Below, piece by piece: positions 13,518 to 16,831 of a DNA stretch of 16,831 bases; the stretch's first letter is position 1; every line of letters begins with the position of its first letter. The translations under genes were made by a program, and so were the position numbers. The stretch comes from Ruminococcus sp. UBA3800 (GTDB lineage: Bacteria > Bacillota > Clostridia > Oscillospirales > Ruminococcaceae). Where the stretch lies: assembly GCA_002368715.1 (NCBI GenBank), contig DFEO01000103.1, positions 1 to 16,831 of the forward strand, written 5' to 3'. The notes under the pieces were generated by a model. That model did not search any database. It worked only from the letters and a program-made list of their open reading frames with translations, and was not told the origin of the DNA.

Positions 13518-14382
13518 CAATGCTATCGAGATAAAAGGGATAACCAAGAGATATGACGGGTTTACGCTGGATGGCCTGAGCTTTAACGTTCCCAAGGGGA
13601 GCATTATGGGATTTGTGGGACAAAACGGCGCAGGAAAATCCACGACGATAAACACTATCCTTAATATCATAAGGCCCGACGAGGGGTCTGTCAGCGTTTT
13701 CGGGCTGGACAACATCAGAGATGAGGTAGAGATAAAGAAAAACATAGCGGCTGTTTTTGATGAGCTTCCCTTTCACGAAACGCTCAATGCCAAAAACCTG
13801 AATTCCATACTGAAACGGATCTTTGATGAATGGAGCAGCGAGACGTTTTTTAACTATCTTGACAGGTTTTCGCTGCCTTCAAAGAAGAAGTTCGGGCAAT
13901 TCTCGAAGGGTATGAAAATGAAGCTTCAGATAGCGGCTGCGCTTTCTCACAACGCAAGGCTCCTTATTATGGATGAGGCGACAACAGGGCTTGATCCTGT
14001 GGTAAGAAACGAGATACTGGATATCTTTCTTGAATACCTGCAAAATGAGGAACACTCGATCCTGATGTCCTCGCACATAACGTCGGATCTTGAAAAGATA
14101 GCCGACAGCGTTACCTTTATCGACAAGGGAAAGCTGCTCATCACAGGCTACAAGGATGATGTGCTCGATTCTCACGGGATACTGAAATGCTCCAGGAGCG
14201 ACTATGAGAGCATTGACAAAAATGATATCATAAGTGCCAGGATAACAGAATTCGGGGTGGAGGCACTTGTCAGCGATAAGTCAGAGTGTCTCAGAAAATA
14301 TTCGGGAGCTGTTATCGACGCTGCTTCACTGGATGATATAATGGTCTATTATGTGAACAGGAACAAAAAGGAGTGGTCCTGA
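13504..14382 (+). CDS. ABC transporter ATP-binding protein (YtrB-like)
   Basis: The 292-residue ATPase has Walker A GQNGAGKST (39-47), Walker B LLIMDE (153-158), the D-loop GLDP (162-165) and the switch His at 191 in SSHITS. The signature is FSKGM (133-137) instead of LSGGQ, and the Q-loop position falls in FDE (85-87) instead of carrying Gln. Both changes look typical of this exporter subgroup rather than damage. About 80 C-terminal residues after the ATPase core form a small accessory domain. It powers export or extraction by the two membrane proteins encoded next. The gene starts within the GntR gene behind a GGAGGGG site, and its TGA overlaps the next ATG, showing tight translational coupling. 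Confidence 0.93.
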   Translation: METYSNAIEIKGITKRYDGFTLDGLSFNVPKGSIMGFVGQNGAGKSTTINTILNIIRPDEGSVSVFGLDNIRDEVEIKKNIAAVFDELPFHETLNAKNLNSILKRIFDEWSSETFFNYLDRFSLPSKKKFGQFSKGMKMKLQIAAALSHNARLLIMDEATTGLDPVVRNEILDIFLEYLQNEEHSILMSSHITSDLEKIADSVTFIDKGKLLITGYKDDVLDSHGILKCSRSDYESIDKNDIISARITEFGVEALVSDKSECLRKYSGAVIDAASLDDIMVYYVNRNKKEWS

Positions 14383-15236
14383 TGAAAGGCATTATTGTCA
14401 AAGAGCTTTTTATCGCAAGAAAAAGATTCTGTATCACGGCTGCGACCTACTTTACGCTCATGCTTATGTGGATACTGGTCAAAATGTCGTGCCTTTACGG
14501 AAATATAGGAAAATACGCCGGAAAAGGGGCAGATGAAGCCGCTAAAACGACCTACTATTTCGCTGTGTTCGGGATGCTGGTCGTGCTTATCGGCTTTGTG
14601 ATAAATAACACCGGCTCTGACATCGTGAGCCGCTGGAACATATATCAGAAAACGCTGCCGATGACCTCGAAGCAGCTGGTGGGTGCGGTTTACCTGGCAA
14701 ACGCTGTCACCATATCTGCGGCTGTGCTGACACATCTGCTTATGACGTTTATTCTGTGCGCCATATTCGGTATAGGCTTCAAAGCATTCTACCTTGAGGT
14801 GTTTGCAGCTTTTGCGGTCATCGTGTTCTTTTTTAATGCGATGTCCCTGTATCCCTTTTACAGGTTCAGGAGCGTCAAGAAGGGAAAGCTTGCAGCAAGT
14901 GTTTTGCTGGGCGGGATATATGTAGGTCTGTATATTGCGCTATACTTTTTTACAAACAGCTCGGCACAGAAGGCACACGAGGAGATCAGCCGTCTTGCGC
15001 AGGAGATGAATGTCAAGATAAGCAAGCTGCCCGTGACCGAGGATAAGCTTGCGGAGGAATATTTGTTAAGGGACCTTGGTAAGCTGACGGATACACTGTT
15101 AGACTTCAGGTGGCTGTTTCTTATAGGGGCGGCTTTGCTGACAGCCGGTGTGTTCTTTATGAGCGCAAAGGCTCTTGACAGGCCTATGGATGATACGAAG
15201 CCTGCTGAAAACGGTGAGAAAGGAGCGGTGAGCTGA
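14382..15236 (+). CDS. ABC-2 type transporter permease, first subunit
   Basis: The 284-residue protein has six likely membrane helices at about residues 16-36, 57-76, 105-130, 135-155, 170-191 and 243-263. It opens with an amphipathic KGIIVKELFIARKR segment typical of ABC-2 permeases. The loop between helices two and three contains RWNIYQKTLPMTSKQLVGA, the pattern of a family whose members are drawn to clostridial GntR/ABC operons. A polar, probably outward-facing region of about 50 residues separates helices five and six. The start is the ATG at 14382, overlapping the ATPase stop as ATGA, with AAAAGGAG upstream. An in-frame GTG at 14373 lies in that ribosome site. It probably pairs with the next gene product as a heterodimer. 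The substrate is unknown. Confidence 0.88.
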   Translation: MKGIIVKELFIARKRFCITAATYFTLMLMWILVKMSCLYGNIGKYAGKGADEAAKTTYYFAVFGMLVVLIGFVINNTGSDIVSRWNIYQKTLPMTSKQLVGAVYLANAVTISAAVLTHLLMTFILCAIFGIGFKAFYLEVFAAFAVIVFFFNAMSLYPFYRFRSVKKGKLAASVLLGGIYVGLYIALYFFTNSSAQKAHEEISRLAQEMNVKISKLPVTEDKLAEEYLLRDLGKLTDTLLDFRWLFLIGAALLTAGVFFMSAKALDRPMDDTKPAENGEKGAVS

Positions 15237-15982
15237 TGCTTGGGTTTTTGTTCAAGGATATCAAGATCAACAGATCAAACCTTTTTATTGTGCTGACAGT
15301 GGTATTGTTTTTCTGCGCGTTCCCGGTCCTTGTTTCTGCTGATGGATGGTCAGAAACAGTGTCCGGCGAAAGCAGCCGGATATACTGCTTTATCTATTTC
15401 TTAATGTTCGGAACTGCCTTTCTTGTCGTAGGTATGATGGCATCAAATATGCTGTCAGGTGATGAAAGAAAAAAGTGGGGCTATTATACCGCTTCGGTGC
15501 CCGGCGGCATAAGAAAGCAGGTCGGCAGCTGCTATATACTGATACTCTGTTCTGTGATCTTCACACTCGGGGCCACGGTGCTCGTTAACTTTCTGACACG
15601 AAAGCTGATATCGGACAGTGTGCCTGACGTTTCGCAGATGATGGTGCTGATCGCTCTTGTGGTGCTGTTTTTCAGGGCGGTCGAGCTTCCGTTCTTTTTC
15701 GCTTTCGGCTCAAAGACCGGAAGCTTTGTGAAAACGCTCATGGTGATCGTTTTGGTGTTTTGTGTGGGGGTATACTTTATGTTTGCCGATCTTTCATGGA
15801 TGGGAAACGGGGACAGCGTTTGGGAAAGTATCCTTGATCTGATCGAAAATATGGATTTAAAACACATAATGGAAGCAGGGCCGGCAGGAAAGCTCGTTCT
15901 GCTTGCCGTGCCGGGGTATGTCGTTTCATACCTTATCAGCACGAAGGTATATCTAAAAGGTGTGGAGCATTATATAAAATAA
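15236..15982 (+). CDS. ABC-2 type transporter permease, second subunit
   Basis: The 248-residue protein has six likely membrane helices at about 15-34, 48-68, 97-118, 134-154, 163-183 and 218-236. The segment SGDERKKWGYYTASVPGG (74-91) matches the cytoplasmic loop motif of the same permease family as its neighbour, so the two are distant paralogues that probably form the channel together. The ATG shares a base with the TGA of the previous gene, with AGGAG at 15221-15225. It is the last gene of the operon, and a strong terminator follows about 60 bp on. Neither permease carries an extracellular peptidase or binding domain that would reveal the substrate. Confidence 0.88.
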   Translation: MLGFLFKDIKINRSNLFIVLTVVLFFCAFPVLVSADGWSETVSGESSRIYCFIYFLMFGTAFLVVGMMASNMLSGDERKKWGYYTASVPGGIRKQVGSCYILILCSVIFTLGATVLVNFLTRKLISDSVPDVSQMMVLIALVVLFFRAVELPFFFAFGSKTGSFVKTLMVIVLVFCVGVYFMFADLSWMGNGDSVWESILDLIENMDLKHIMEAGPAGKLVLLAVPGYVVSYLISTKVYLKGVEHYIK

Positions 15983-16040
15983 AAATGTAACTGTCCTGCC
16001 GACACCACTAAGATAGCCGTAAACCGAATGACCCTGATCT

Positions 16041-16089
16041 TGCTGTATTCCCTTATCCTTTGGCGGAAGGGAATACAGCACTGTTTTTT
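16041..16089 (+). terminator. Rho-independent terminator of the GntR/ABC operon
   Basis: A perfect 14-bp stem pairs TGCTGTATTCCCTT (16041-16054) with AAGGGAATACAGCA (16067-16080), with a 12-nt loop and T6 at 16084-16089. It separates the ABC operon from the cardiolipin synthase gene. Confidence 0.9.
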
Positions 16090-16102
16090 GGCTTTAACGT
16101 GA

Positions 16103-16131
16103 TTGACAATGCGGGGAAGATGGAGTATAAT
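16103..16131 (+). promoter_or_regulatory. Sigma-A promoter of the cardiolipin synthase gene
   Basis: TTGACA (16103-16108) and TATAAT (16126-16131) match the consensus perfectly with 17-bp spacing. The start near 16138 leaves about 25 nt to the ATG. Confidence 0.9.
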
Positions 16132-16162
16132 GTTATTTGTATAATTCATCGGTGGTGATATT

Positions 16163-16831
16163 ATGGATGAAGAAAAAGATATAATAAGGCTTTTGCCCGA
16201 AAAGAAAAAAAGCATAACGAGCATACTGTTCAGCCGTTTTGCTATTATGGCGCTTATGATACTACTGCAGCTCATTCTCATTTTTGTGGTGGTAGGGATA
16301 TTTGAAGAGAATACAAGATATATGACGATAATAAATGTCTGCTTCTCGCTGGCGCTGGTGCTGTATCTTTTCAATAAGGAAATGGATTCCTCGGCTAAGC
16401 TGACTTGGCTGGTCATCGTGCTTATGTTCCCGATCCCGGGAGCCGTTTTCATGTGGTTTACTCAGACTGACGTGGCAAACAGAGACATAAAGCTGAAGGT
16501 CGCTAAAGCGATAAAAGAAAGCAAAAGGCGCCTTGCTCAGGACCCGGAGATAATCAATGCGCCCGATATGATAAGCTCGGGAACATCCTCACTGTGTCAG
16601 TATCTGAACAAGAGGGGCTGTTTTCCGTGCTACGGGAATACGGATGTTACTTTTTTCCCTCTGGGCGAACGCAAATTTGAAGCTATGATCGAGGAGCTTG
16701 AAAAGGCAAAGAGCTTTATTTTTATGGAGTATTTCATAATAGATGAAGGCTATATGTGGGGACGGATCCTCTCTGTCCTTGCAAAGAAGGCCGCTCAGGG
16801 CGTTGATGTCAGGGTGATGTATGACGGGATG
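16163..16831 (+). CDS. cls: Cardiolipin synthase (partial, 3' end outside window)
   Basis: The first 223 residues are visible, and the frame is open to the right edge. Cardiolipin synthase joins two phosphatidylglycerol molecules at the membrane to give cardiolipin and glycerol. The N-terminus has membrane segments at about 24-46, 54-70 and 79-99, the last being the typical LTWLVIVLMFPIPGAVFMWF. The first phospholipase D-type domain then begins with NTDVTFFPLGERKFEAM, a FIFMEYFIIDEGYMWG segment and GVDVRVMYDG. The HxKxxxxD catalytic motifs lie beyond the window, so catalytic integrity cannot be checked. A GGTGGTGAT ribosome site precedes the ATG, and the gene has its own promoter. It is unrelated in transcription to the ABC operon before it. 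Confidence 0.92.
   Translation, partial: MDEEKDIIRLLPEKKKSITSILFSRFAIMALMILLQLILIFVVVGIFEENTRYMTIINVCFSLALVLYLFNKEMDSSAKLTWLVIVLMFPIPGAVFMWFTQTDVANRDIKLKVAKAIKESKRRLAQDPEIINAPDMISSGTSSLCQYLNKRGCFPCYGNTDVTFFPLGERKFEAMIEELEKAKSFIFMEYFIIDEGYMWGRILSVLAKKAAQGVDVRVMYDGM

Overview
The window looks like chromosomal DNA from a Gram-positive, Ruminococcus-like member of the Clostridia. This is an inference from protein style (clostridial MetRS variant, YfhO-type glycosylation genes, YtrA-type GntR/ABC operon, GtrB-like transferase), AAGGAGG-like ribosome binding sites and many near-consensus sigma-A promoters (TTGACA, 17 bp, TATAAT). No search was possible. Base composition looks even throughout, and there is no sign of phage, insertion sequence, integrase, tRNA, rRNA or CRISPR. 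This is mostly ordinary core and cell-surface gene content.

Layout. Positions 1-525 hold a minus-strand nucleoid operon: an HU gene followed by a lysine/alanine-rich histone-H1-like protein cut by the window edge. A noncoding stretch of about 430 bp separates it from a plus-strand operon at 954-5504: a small polytopic membrane protein, a GtrB/DPM1-like polyprenyl-phosphate glycosyltransferase and a YfhO-family GT-C-like membrane protein. That set resembles the CsbB/GtcA/YfhO systems that glycosylate cell-wall polymers outside the membrane. A separately promoted membrane protein with a C-terminal zinc ribbon follows (5587-6375). A DtxR/MntR-type metal regulator (minus strand) and trmO (tRNA t6A methyltransferase, plus strand) are divergent across a short control region with two mirrored promoters. 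Next come an uncharacterised lipoprotein and a Gfo/Idh/MocA oxidoreductase, convergent with a minus-strand operon made of a divergent methionyl-tRNA synthetase and a CapA-like lipoprotein. From 13128 a YtrA-type GntR regulator, an ABC ATPase and two ABC-2 permeases form a translationally coupled operon behind a promoter with a clear palindromic operator. The window ends inside a cardiolipin synthase gene.

How the genes relate. Several units concern the envelope: surface polymer glycosylation, CapA-like and other lipoproteins, ABC export and cardiolipin synthesis. They are separately promoted and give no evidence of one shared pathway. The best leads are the divergent MetRS (changed KMSKS loop, extra segment, altered amino-acid pocket), the glycosylation triad with an unfamiliar third membrane protein, the palindromes bracketing the HU promoter, and the mirrored 16-bp element between the metal regulator and trmO.
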